From assembly GCA_012961305.1 (NCBI GenBank), contig DTZQ01000601.1:1-16688 (forward strand): a stretch of DNA of 16,688 nt, given 5' to 3'. The notes beneath the pieces were generated by a model that was not told the origin of the DNA, made no database searches, and was given only the letters and a program-made list of their open reading frames with translations. Below, piece by piece: positions 7,387 to 14,182 of this stretch. The stretch is from Armatimonadota bacterium (lineage in GTDB: Bacteria; Armatimonadota; UBA10988; DTZQ01). The position numbers and the translations under genes were made by a program. How positions within the stretch are numbered: position 1 is the stretch's first letter; each line of letters begins with the position of its first letter.

Positions 7387-8280
7387 ATGGACAGACATGG
7401 GCGAAACAAGGTGGAATGTCGGCGTTGGGGCAGGGGAATGCTCCTGTGGGGCCTTCTAATTTTTGCCGCGGGAAGTTCCTGGCTGTTGGCGGCTGAGGAG
7501 AACTCGTCTCCTTCGGCGACAGCGGTCACGGAGGAGAAGCCGGCTCCCAAAGAGAAAGGCCCCAAGAAAAAGAAGGTCATCCTTCGGGCCCGCGAGACCT
7601 TGGAGTACAACTGGGAGACGGGGGGGTTCCGGGCCCAGAAAGGGGTAGTAGTGGAAATTCCCGAGGACGAAATCACCATTACTGCGGATAGGGCCGACTA
7701 CACAGGCGATGAAACGGGCATTTTGACCGCGCAGGGCCATCTCAAGTTCGTGGACCCGGAAAATGAACTTACTGGCGAGGCTCTCACGGTGTACACGAAG
7801 GAGAAACGGGCGGAAATAAGGGGCCAGGTGCGGCTGGTGCACACTCCGGAGGAGGAAGCCCCCGAGGACGCCAGCGACCTCGAAAAGGCCCGTTACGAAC
7901 CGACGACCATGACCTGTGACCGTCTGGTCTACTTCTACCGGCGGGGCCAGCGACGGGCGGAAGCCACCGGCAATTTGCACTTCACCCAGAAGGAACGGAC
8001 GGCCACAGCCCGAATGTTGATTTTCTACCAAGATGCGCGGGTGATAGACCTGCGGGGCGAGGTGCGGGCGGAAACGCAAAAGGGCGAACGACTCAAGGCC
8101 GATTTGGTGCGGATTTTACTGGACGAAGACCGAGTACTGTTGAGTGGCCACCCGGAAATAGAGTTTTATGTGGAGGAGGAAGGTGAAGGAGGGGAAGCCG
8201 AGCAGGAAGTACCGCCCTTCCCCGGCGCGGAGGGAGGGAAGGAAGGCCAGGGGGGAGAGGAGGAATCAGAAACGCCGTGA
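7387..8280 (+). CDS. Secreted OstA/LptA-family protein, paralogue of the preceding gene's C-terminal domain
   Basis: ATG 7387 has GGTGGAG close upstream and gives a normal signal peptide: charged n-region (MDRHGRNKVECRRWGRG), hydrophobic core, and likely cleavage around LLAA-EEN. A Lys/Glu/Pro-rich linker spans residues about 38-68, then the OstA/LptA domain runs from about 70 to 265. It aligns along its length with residues 257-447 of the preceding protein (EYNWETGGF / EYRSKTKGF, PENELTGEAL / PENELTGKEV, TMTCDRLVYFY / TLTCDRLVYFY). The tail is acidic. LptA-type proteins are periplasmic and form the LPS bridge between membranes. The context next to an LptC protein supports this, but I see no lptB, lptF or lptG here. 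Confidence 0.8.
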   Translation: MDRHGRNKVECRRWGRGMLLWGLLIFAAGSSWLLAAEENSSPSATAVTEEKPAPKEKGPKKKKVILRARETLEYNWETGGFRAQKGVVVEIPEDEITITADRADYTGDETGILTAQGHLKFVDPENELTGEALTVYTKEKRAEIRGQVRLVHTPEEEAPEDASDLEKARYEPTTMTCDRLVYFYRRGQRRAEATGNLHFTQKERTATARMLIFYQDARVIDLRGEVRAETQKGERLKADLVRILLDEDRVLLSGHPEIEFYVEEEGEGGEAEQEVPPFPGAEGGKEGQGGEEESETP

Positions 8281-8936
8281 AACGCTATTGGTTGGTTTGC
8301 AGTGGGTTCGGTTGGCTGCTGTTGATGGGGAGCGGTGGGCAGGCTGACCGGGGAATTTTGGCCCCTCGAGGCCAAATTTTAGGCCCCCAACAGTTGGCAG
8401 TGGAGTTTGAAAATCAGGAAACGGAAGCCGGAGCGGTGCGCTACTATATGGCCGAATTCGGATTGAGCGATTCCCTGGAAATCGCTACCCTGACCCGTCA
8501 ACGGCCTGGAGAGGACCCGGTGACCATGATTAACCTGCAATACCGGCATGGGGTGGTGACTCCCTTAGCCCCTTCGCTGTGTCTGGGCCTGTGGGACGTA
8601 CAGGACCAGGAAAAGCAGGGGGTGGAAAGGTCTTTCTACTTGGTCACGGAGAAAATGGTTGAATCGGCCAACTTGCCCCCCGGGCATCGGCTCATCGAAT
8701 ACTTTGGCTATGGAACTAAGATGCTCAATGGCTTCTTCAGCGGGCTAATTTACCAAATTGGTGACACGCTGGAAGTGGTTATCGAGGACAACCCCCTGAC
8801 CAACTTTACCCTTCAGGGTCGCTATCGCCTGGGAGAGCACTTCCAGTTGCGAGCGGGGTTGTTCGATGGCGATTTCACCTTTGGGGTGCGTTTTACCACC
8901 GGCTTGGGCCGAACCAAAGGCCGCCGACGACGATAG
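8277..8936 (+). CDS. Secreted protein of unknown function, coupled to the OstA-like gene
   Basis: The GTG start overlaps the stop of the OstA-like gene (GTGA), so the two are probably translationally coupled; an AGGAGG lies 13 nt upstream. Residues 1-23 look like a signal peptide (KRYWLVCSGFGWLLLMGSGGQA). The mature part is beta-rich with alternating hydrophobic and polar residues. The last ~80 residues (from LIYQIGDTLEVVIED to LFDGDFTFGVRFTTGLG) resemble strands of an outer-membrane barrel or of a small secreted beta protein. The C-terminus is basic (KGRRRR). At 219 residues it is too short for a large porin, and I do not recognise the family. Position suggests an envelope role linked to LPS transport; this is inference. 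Confidence 0.75.
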   Translation: MKRYWLVCSGFGWLLLMGSGGQADRGILAPRGQILGPQQLAVEFENQETEAGAVRYYMAEFGLSDSLEIATLTRQRPGEDPVTMINLQYRHGVVTPLAPSLCLGLWDVQDQEKQGVERSFYLVTEKMVESANLPPGHRLIEYFGYGTKMLNGFFSGLIYQIGDTLEVVIEDNPLTNFTLQGRYRLGEHFQLRAGLFDGDFTFGVRFTTGLGRTKGRRRR

Positions 8937-8996
8937 GGTAATGAGGCCTGATAGAGGTGCAAACGTTTATGGGCAATTAGGCAATCTTCACCAGTG

Positions 8997-9045
8997 CTGA
9001 GGACTGAGTGCGGAGGGACTCAGTCCTCACAACTCAGTCCTTTTT
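8997..9045. repeat. Heptamer-phased repeat forming a hairpin, with a second copy of the right arm before a T-run
   Basis: The stretch reads in 7-mers as CTGAGGA, CTGAGTG, CGGAGGG, ACTCAGT, CCTCACA, ACTCAGT, CCTTTTT. GAGGACTGAGT (8999-9009) pairs perfectly with ACTCAGTCCTC (9018-9028). It can alternatively pair, over 10 bp, with ACTCAGTCCT (9032-9041), which is followed by TTTT. The second fold looks like a terminator and the two folds exclude each other. It may terminate the envelope cluster, or lie in the leader of the HD-GYP gene at 9074. Confidence 0.6.
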
Positions 9046-9058
9046 CCACTTTGTTTCC

Positions 9059-9065
9059 AAGGAGG
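9059..9065 (+). promoter_or_regulatory. Strong Shine-Dalgarno site that fixes the GTG start of the HD-GYP gene
   Basis: AAGGAGG lies 8 nt before GTG 9074. The open frame begins earlier, at a GTG at 9008, but that part reads through the hairpin repeat and has no ribosome site. Confidence 0.75.
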
Positions 9066-9073
9066 TCGCAGCG

Positions 9074-9844
9074 GTGTCCAGTGAGTTGGCCAAGAAATTG
9101 GAGGAAAGTTGCCTTCCGCTGATGGAGGCTTGGTTGGAGGACATCAAGGTCATGGGCACGCCGCAACTGCAGGCAGTGCCAGAGGATGACTTGCGCGTTC
9201 ACGGTTTCCTGCTGGTGCGCAAAGTGGTGGAGTTCGTGGCTCAGGAAATCGGGGTGGAAATTCCTTCGACCCGGGGCCGGGAGGATTTCAAACAGTTGTT
9301 CTTGGAGGCTGCCTGCTTGATTGTGGATGCTATAGATGCCCAGGTTGACTACACCCGGGGCCGCAGTGAGCGCATAGCCGACTATGCGGGGCGGCTGGCC
9401 AGTATGGTGGGCCTCAGCGACGAGGAAATTGCAGACATAGAGTATGCGGCGCGGATTCACAACCTCGGTCTCATCAACACCAGCCAGCGGCTCTTCCGTA
9501 TGCCGCGCAAACTTTCGCCGGAAGAGCTGTCTATGGCCCGCAATCACAGCCTGGTAGGAGCCGACATCATTCGTCCCATCGAATTTCTCAGCCCCATTGT
9601 GCCCATGATACTCTATCATCATACCTTTTACGACGGCAGCGGCTTTCCGGGGGGCGTCTCAGGTTCGGACTTGCCTCTGGGAGCGCGGATCATCACTTTG
9701 GTGGATTCCTTCGAAGCCATGACCTCCAGGCGTCCTTACCGACCGGCCATGACGGAGGAGGAGGCCATCCGGGAAATCCGCAAAAACGCGGGGAGACAGT
9801 TCGACCCTGATTTGGTCAAATTTGTGGAGGTCTTACGAGGCTAA
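9074..9844 (+). CDS. HD-GYP-type domain protein with degenerate metal-binding motif
   Basis: GTG 9074 follows a strong Shine-Dalgarno site, giving 256 residues. Residues about 85-250 match the HD-GYP fold, whose active members hydrolyse cyclic di-GMP: YTRGRSERIADYA, AARIHNLGLI, NHSLVGADI, YHHTFYDGSGFPGG, LVDSFEAMTSRRPYRPA, QFDPDLV. Two usual metal ligands are changed. The H of the 'GHSxR' helix is R97, and the D of the HD pair is N130 (H129-N130). H158, H182, H183 and D211 remain. GYP reads GFP. The N-terminal ~80 residues are helical with no recognised sensor domain and no membrane segment, so the protein is cytoplasmic. It may bind c-di-GMP without hydrolysing it. First gene of a tight four-gene run (6 bp to the next). 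Confidence 0.85.
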   Translation: MSSELAKKLEESCLPLMEAWLEDIKVMGTPQLQAVPEDDLRVHGFLLVRKVVEFVAQEIGVEIPSTRGREDFKQLFLEAACLIVDAIDAQVDYTRGRSERIADYAGRLASMVGLSDEEIADIEYAARIHNLGLINTSQRLFRMPRKLSPEELSMARNHSLVGADIIRPIEFLSPIVPMILYHHTFYDGSGFPGGVSGSDLPLGARIITLVDSFEAMTSRRPYRPAMTEEEAIREIRKNAGRQFDPDLVKFVEVLRG

Positions 9845-9850
9845 GGGACC

Positions 9851-11206
9851 ATGAGCGATGAGCGTCAAGAGTTAGAGGCCATCAGAGAAATGTTGCGCCA
9901 GCGGTTAGCGGCGGCAACGGGAGAAGAACTGGCCGTGCCTGAACTGCCACCAGCCCCCACCACCCTCGAGGATACGGGCCTGCCCGAGGGTTTCCTCCAC
10001 GATTTGGCCCTGAAAATGCTCTACGCCCGGGGCCATATCTTGGGCCGAGAGTGGTGCCAGGCGCTGCATTTGCCCTATCCCAAGGTCATGGAAAGGATAA
10101 TCCGTTTCCTCAAAGAGGAAGCCCTGTGCGAAGTGCGCCGCGGCACCAGCACCAGCGAGTTGAACTGGGAGTTTTCCATTACCCGCAAGGGACAGGAAAC
10201 CGCCCGCTTGGCGATGGAGCGGGATGGATACGTTGGGCCGGTGCCCGTACCTCTGGAGGAATATAATGCCCGCACCCGGGCCCAGGGTGCCTCTTGGGAA
10301 CAAATGACTATGTCTTCCATTCGGGAGGCCTTGAAGGATTTGGTCGTCAGCGACCGCCTGATTTGGAAACTCGGTCCGGCCTTCAATTCGGGAAGGTCCA
10401 TGTTCCTCTACGGACACGCGGGCAACGGCAAGACCCTCATTTCGGAGCGGATGTGTCAATCCCTGCGGGGAGCAGTAGTGATTCCCTACGCCATCGAAGC
10501 CGGCGGGCAGGTCATTCAGTTCTACGATGCGGCCCATCACGAACCCTACCCCCTGCCCTCTGCTGAGGAAGAAGAAGGGGAAACCTTCAAGTACGACCGC
10601 CGCTGGCTCTTGGTACGACGTCCCTTCATTATCGTCGGAGGGGAATTGAGATTGGAGCACCTTAACCTGAACTTCGACCCCAACTTGCGCTATTACATTG
10701 CTCCGGCCCAGATGAAGGCCAACGGCGGGGTGTTCATGGTGGACGACTTCGGACGGCAGCAGATACCCCCCCGGGATTTGCTCAACCGCTGGATTGTCCC
10801 CTTGGAGAAGCGGGTGGACTACCATACCTTGGTCAGTGGCGTCCAAGTAGAAGTGCCCTTTAACGTGCTGATTATCTTCTCCACCAACTTGGAGCCCCGG
10901 GATTTGGTGGAGGAAGCCTTTCTGCGCCGCATCCGCTACAAAATCGAAATTGGAGACCCCTCAGAAGAGGAGTTTCGCGAAATCTTCCGCCGGTGCTGTG
11001 AACAGTTTGAAATTGAATTCGTGCCCGAAATGCTCGACTACCTCATTGAGAAGCACTACCGACAGGCCGGCCGGGGATTCCGAGCCACCCACCCCCGCGA
11101 TTTGCTCTCCCAGTTAATTGACATTGCCAACTTTACGGAGGTGGAAAAACGCCTTACTCCCGAACTAATTGACGCGGCCTGTGAGACTTATTTCGTGGAG
11201 TTGTGA
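9851..11206 (+). CDS. AAA-family ATPase with N-terminal winged-helix-like region
   Basis: ATG 9851 lies 6 bp after the HD-GYP stop. Residues about 45-125 resemble a winged-helix domain (FLHDLALKMLYARGHILG... ALCEVRRG... WEFSITRKGQETARLA). The ATPase core has Walker A GHAGNGKT (188-195), Walker B VFMVDD (294-299), a sensor-1 FSTN (N346), and an arginine pair (R359-R360, in AFLRRIRYKI) that may serve as sensor or finger. The C-terminal lid follows from about 370. Similar proteins are often annotated as ATPases with chaperone activity. That name reflects fold only; the substrate is unknown. Cytoplasmic, no membrane segment. Co-transcription with the HD-GYP gene suggests a shared regulatory role, inferred from spacing. 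Confidence 0.85.
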   Translation: MSDERQELEAIREMLRQRLAAATGEELAVPELPPAPTTLEDTGLPEGFLHDLALKMLYARGHILGREWCQALHLPYPKVMERIIRFLKEEALCEVRRGTSTSELNWEFSITRKGQETARLAMERDGYVGPVPVPLEEYNARTRAQGASWEQMTMSSIREALKDLVVSDRLIWKLGPAFNSGRSMFLYGHAGNGKTLISERMCQSLRGAVVIPYAIEAGGQVIQFYDAAHHEPYPLPSAEEEEGETFKYDRRWLLVRRPFIIVGGELRLEHLNLNFDPNLRYYIAPAQMKANGGVFMVDDFGRQQIPPRDLLNRWIVPLEKRVDYHTLVSGVQVEVPFNVLIIFSTNLEPRDLVEEAFLRRIRYKIEIGDPSEEEFREIFRRCCEQFEIEFVPEMLDYLIEKHYRQAGRGFRATHPRDLLSQLIDIANFTEVEKRLTPELIDAACETYFVEL

Positions 11207-11229
11207 AAGAACGAAAGGAGGAAAGAACC

Positions 11230-12057
11230 ATGGAACGCAAAATCATTTGGAGGTTTTTACTGCCCAGCCTCATGTTTCTGGGCGGGTGTGGCGCCGTGGA
11301 GAAAGCCGTTGAGAAGTTGATCCCGCCTATTGATGTCTCCCTAACGGAGAACGTCATCAACTCCGCCTCCCAGGCTCAAGTGGGGCAGGGAGTGCGCAAA
11401 TTAGATGGTTATGTGTATGCTTCCGGTGGGAGGTTGCACTTCTCGGAGACGCCGGATTTCGAGGGAACACCCGTGGCAGGGGCCGTCTGCCAAGTTAATG
11501 GCCAGGAAGTGAGAACCGATGAGAATGGCTTTTTCTACCTTCCGGTCGAGGAGGAATCGCCCACCCTTACCCTGCAGAAAGAGGGGTATCCGCAGGAACA
11601 GAAAACCGTTGCCACGGACCAAGCCCTGGTCTTTACCGGCACCGGCGGAGAGGAGCAGTTCCTGAGCGCGCAAATTACCTCCGCCAATAATGCGCAGTAC
11701 CGGGATTTAATCCGGCGGGATGACCTATTGCAACTGGAACAAATCACCTTGAGCGCCACCATCGTGAACCGAGAAAACCTGCCGGCGAACCTCGACATCT
11801 TCCTGAGCCTCACCCCCGGACTGAAAGAGGACACCGTGGAGACCGCTCCGGACACGGTTAAAGTAGTGGACGTGCAGGTGCCAGAAGGCGATACAGAACG
11901 GATAGAGATAACGTTGAAGGAAGATGAGAGGTTCAACACGCTGAAGGAGTGGATTGTGGAGCGGCAGGATAACATTTTCGTATACCTGAAGGGTTCTTCA
12001 GGCGAAGTTCACTTCTCAGACCTCATGACCAGTTTTAAGATTGGGGTCGAACTCTGA
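11230..12057 (+). CDS. Lipoprotein with carboxypeptidase-regulatory-like domain
   Basis: ATG 11230 is preceded by AAAGGAGG with 8-nt spacing. The nine upstream in-frame codons (from 11203, inside the previous stop region) are therefore left out. The signal peptide (MERKIIWRFLLPSLMF) ends in lipobox LGGC with C20. Residues about 57-132 form a carboxypeptidase-regulatory-like module (LDGYVYASGG, TPVAGAVCQVNGQEVRTDENG, KEGYPQEQKTV). Residues about 145-275 are a second beta-rich region of unknown family, with QITSANNAQYRDLIRRDDLL and strands ending in FKIGVEL. It lies 23 bp after the ATPase gene and 14 bp before the FAH gene, so it is likely part of the same operon. Function unknown; no catalytic motif. 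Confidence 0.85.
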   Translation: MERKIIWRFLLPSLMFLGGCGAVEKAVEKLIPPIDVSLTENVINSASQAQVGQGVRKLDGYVYASGGRLHFSETPDFEGTPVAGAVCQVNGQEVRTDENGFFYLPVEEESPTLTLQKEGYPQEQKTVATDQALVFTGTGGEEQFLSAQITSANNAQYRDLIRRDDLLQLEQITLSATIVNRENLPANLDIFLSLTPGLKEDTVETAPDTVKVVDVQVPEGDTERIEITLKEDERFNTLKEWIVERQDNIFVYLKGSSGEVHFSDLMTSFKIGVEL

Positions 12058-12071
12058 AGGAGTATGTGTTC

Positions 12072-13022
12072 ATGAAACTCATCAGTTACGAAACGGGGGA
12101 GGGGCCGGCCCTGGGGGTGTTGGTCGGGGAAAAGTGCTTTGTAGACCTCCGGGCAGCACATGAGGCTGCAGTTGCGGCGGGCGCAAGCGGCGAAATTGCT
12201 CCCTTGCTCTGGCGGGACATGAACGCCTTTTTGGCGGCGGGAGAGGAGGCCTTAACCGCCGCGGCGCAGGCGGTGGAATTTGCCCAAGGGGAAGGAAAGT
12301 TCCAGCACTCCGTAGCAGAAGTGCACCTCTTGGCTCCGGTGCCCTTCCCGCGAAAACTTTTCTGCCTGGCCGGAAACTACGCGGAGCACATTTTGGAAAG
12401 CCGGCAACGGTTGGAGGAAGCCGACAAAGCCACCCCTCGCGTTTTCATGAAACCTCCCTCCACGACCGTGCGCGGGCCCTACGACCCCATCGTTATCACC
12501 CCTGTCGCCCAGGCCATTGATTGGGAGGCCGAACTGGCCGTGGTCATTGGCCGCCGGGGGAAATACCTCAAGGCCGAAAATGCTTTGGACTACATTGCCG
12601 GCTACACCTGTTTTAACGACGTGTCAGAGCGCCAGTTGAAAATCAAGGAGCGGCCGGAAACCCGCGAGTGGGACCAGTTCTTCGACTGGCTGAACGGCAA
12701 ATGGCTGGATTCCTTTGCTCCCATGGGTCCCTGTCTGGTGACTAAGGACGAAATCCCAGACCCCCATTCCCTGGACATTCGCCTGTACCTGAATGGGGAG
12801 CAGATGCAGGCCGGCAACACCGGACAGATGATTTTCCACTTGGGGGACATTCTGGAATATATCTCGGCCATTGTTACTCTGGAGCCGGGGGATGTGATTT
12901 CGACGGGCACCCCCTCGGGTGTGGGAAGTGCCCGGGGAATTTTCCTCCAGCCGGGCGATGTAGTGCGGACGGAAATCGAGGGCATTGGGGCCATGGAGAA
13001 CCCCGTTGTGGCCGGGGAATGA
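12072..13022 (+). CDS. Fumarylacetoacetate hydrolase (FAH)-family protein
   Basis: ATG 12072 (MKLISYE, the usual start of this family) has AAGGAG 9 nt upstream; an in-frame GTG at 12066 is too close to it. The FAH fold is clear: LAGNYAEH, FMKPPSTTVRGPYDPIVI, then the metal ligands in DWEAELAVVIG (E152, E154) and FNDVSERQ (D183), K210 before WLDSFAPMGPCL, and GDVISTGTPSGVG near the end. Members act on C-C bonds in aromatic catabolism (isomerase, decarboxylase or hydratase on 2-oxo acids) or as acylpyruvases or oxaloacetate decarboxylases. The substrate cannot be read from the sequence, and no other catabolic gene is nearby. The length of 316 residues is usual for bacterial members. It ends the plus-strand operon and converges on gpsA with a 9-bp gap. 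Confidence 0.92.
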   Translation: MKLISYETGEGPALGVLVGEKCFVDLRAAHEAAVAAGASGEIAPLLWRDMNAFLAAGEEALTAAAQAVEFAQGEGKFQHSVAEVHLLAPVPFPRKLFCLAGNYAEHILESRQRLEEADKATPRVFMKPPSTTVRGPYDPIVITPVAQAIDWEAELAVVIGRRGKYLKAENALDYIAGYTCFNDVSERQLKIKERPETREWDQFFDWLNGKWLDSFAPMGPCLVTKDEIPDPHSLDIRLYLNGEQMQAGNTGQMIFHLGDILEYISAIVTLEPGDVISTGTPSGVGSARGIFLQPGDVVRTEIEGIGAMENPVVAGE

Positions 13023-13031
13023 GCCCTTCGC

Positions 13032-14048
13032 CTAATCATCAAACTCACCTTTGGTGGCTCGCCGCATGAGGTCAGCAACTGCCTGGCGAGGGCTTTTACC
13101 TTCAAACAGCACCCGGTAAATTTCGGCGGTGATGGGCATTTCCACGCCGTACTTTTGGGCCAGGCGATACACGGTTGCGGTAGTTGGAATGCCTTCGGCC
13201 ACCATGCCGCCCATGGCGGCTACTATTTCCTCCAGCGAGCGGCCTTGCCCCAGTTCAAACCCCACTCGGCGGTTGCGGCTGTGGGGACTGGCACAGGTGG
13301 CCACTAAGTCCCCCAGCCCTGTCAGCCCGCTGAAAGTCTCTGCCCGCGCGCCCAATACTACACCCAAGCGCCGAATTTCTGCCAAGCCCCGCGTGACCAG
13401 GGCCGCCTTGGTATTGTCCCCAAAACCCAAGCCATCGCTGATGCCGGCACCGATGGCAATGACGTTTTTCAAGGCCCCCCCCAATTCCACGCCGGCCACG
13501 TCCGGGTTGGTGTACACCCGAAAGGTGGGAACGTTGAAAATTTCCTGTACGCGTCGGGCCACAGTTGGGTCAGCAGAGGCCACTACTGTAGTGGTGGGAA
13601 TGCCCTGCACCACCTCCCGGGACAGGTTGGGGCCGGACATCACGGCAATTTTCGTCGTGGGGGGCAGAATTTCAGCCAGAACCTCGGAGAGCCGCTGGCC
13701 AGTTGTAGGGTCTAATCCCTTGGCCACGCTGACCACGATGGCTCCGAAGCCCACCGAGGCTCGCATTTGTTCGGCTATCGTCCGTACTCCACAGGAAGGC
13801 ACGGCGAAGATGATGAGTTCACTGTCTCGCAGGGCCGCGGGCAGGTCAGCCGTAGCCAGAATGTGCTCGGGCAAACGCACTCCGGGCAGGTACTTGTAGT
13901 TCTCCCTGGTGGTCTGCAGGCGCTTTACCAACTCCGGAGTACGACCCCACAGGCGCACCCTTTGACCCTTGTGTGCCAACAACCAAGCCAAGGCAGTGCC
14001 CCACCCCCCCGCACCCACCACAGCAATCGGTTTCGACCCTTTGCTCAT
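13032..14048 (-). CDS. gpsA: Glycerol-3-phosphate dehydrogenase [NAD(P)+]
   Basis: Makes sn-glycerol 3-phosphate from dihydroxyacetone phosphate, the first step toward phospholipids. The 338-residue length is normal. The N-terminal Rossmann motif is IAVVGAGGWGTALAWLLA (residues 8-25). Also seen are FAVPS (81-85), SVAKGLD with K110, GPNLSREVVQGIP (139-151, where many members have GPSFAxEV), GGALKNVIAIGAGI with catalytic K194, and SRNRRVGFELG with the substrate-binding arginines. ATG 14048 fits the family start, but the sequence before it (AAACTCCC) has no Shine-Dalgarno match. A good promoter lies about 90 bp upstream, so it is likely transcribed alone as well as by read-through from the CPBP gene. 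Cytoplasmic or membrane-peripheral. Confidence 0.97.
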   Translation of the reverse strand: MSKGSKPIAVVGAGGWGTALAWLLAHKGQRVRLWGRTPELVKRLQTTRENYKYLPGVRLPEHILATADLPAALRDSELIIFAVPSCGVRTIAEQMRASVGFGAIVVSVAKGLDPTTGQRLSEVLAEILPPTTKIAVMSGPNLSREVVQGIPTTTVVASADPTVARRVQEIFNVPTFRVYTNPDVAGVELGGALKNVIAIGAGISDGLGFGDNTKAALVTRGLAEIRRLGVVLGARAETFSGLTGLGDLVATCASPHSRNRRVGFELGQGRSLEEIVAAMGGMVAEGIPTTATVYRLAQKYGVEMPITAEIYRVLFEGKSPRQAVADLMRRATKGEFDD

Positions 14049-14138
14049 GGGAGTTTAAGTGTTGCCTGCCCACACCCGTAGGCGCAAGCTTCAGCCGGCG
14101 AACAGCACTGTAAAGTTGCGGCTACATCTCCTTCGGCT

Positions 14139-14167
14139 ATTGTAACCCAGGGTCGGGGAAACGTCAA
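14139..14167 (-). promoter_or_regulatory. Sigma-70-type promoter for gpsA
   Basis: On the minus strand, -35 TTGACG (14167-14162), 17-bp spacer, -10 TACAAT (14144-14139). Expected start near 14132, about 84 nt before the gpsA ATG. It lies between the end of the CPBP gene (14183) and gpsA. Confidence 0.65.
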
Positions 14168-14182
14168 ATGCGGTGATGGAGT

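Noticed and set aside
8937..9073. Promoter for the HD-GYP operon
   Set aside because: I looked for paired -35/-10 boxes at 16-18 bp and found no convincing match, so none is listed. The operon may use another sigma factor or read-through.
13129..13899. Plus-strand open frame opposite gpsA
   Set aside because: gpsA is unmistakable on the other strand, and this frame is Ser/Thr/Pro/Arg-rich with no family signal.
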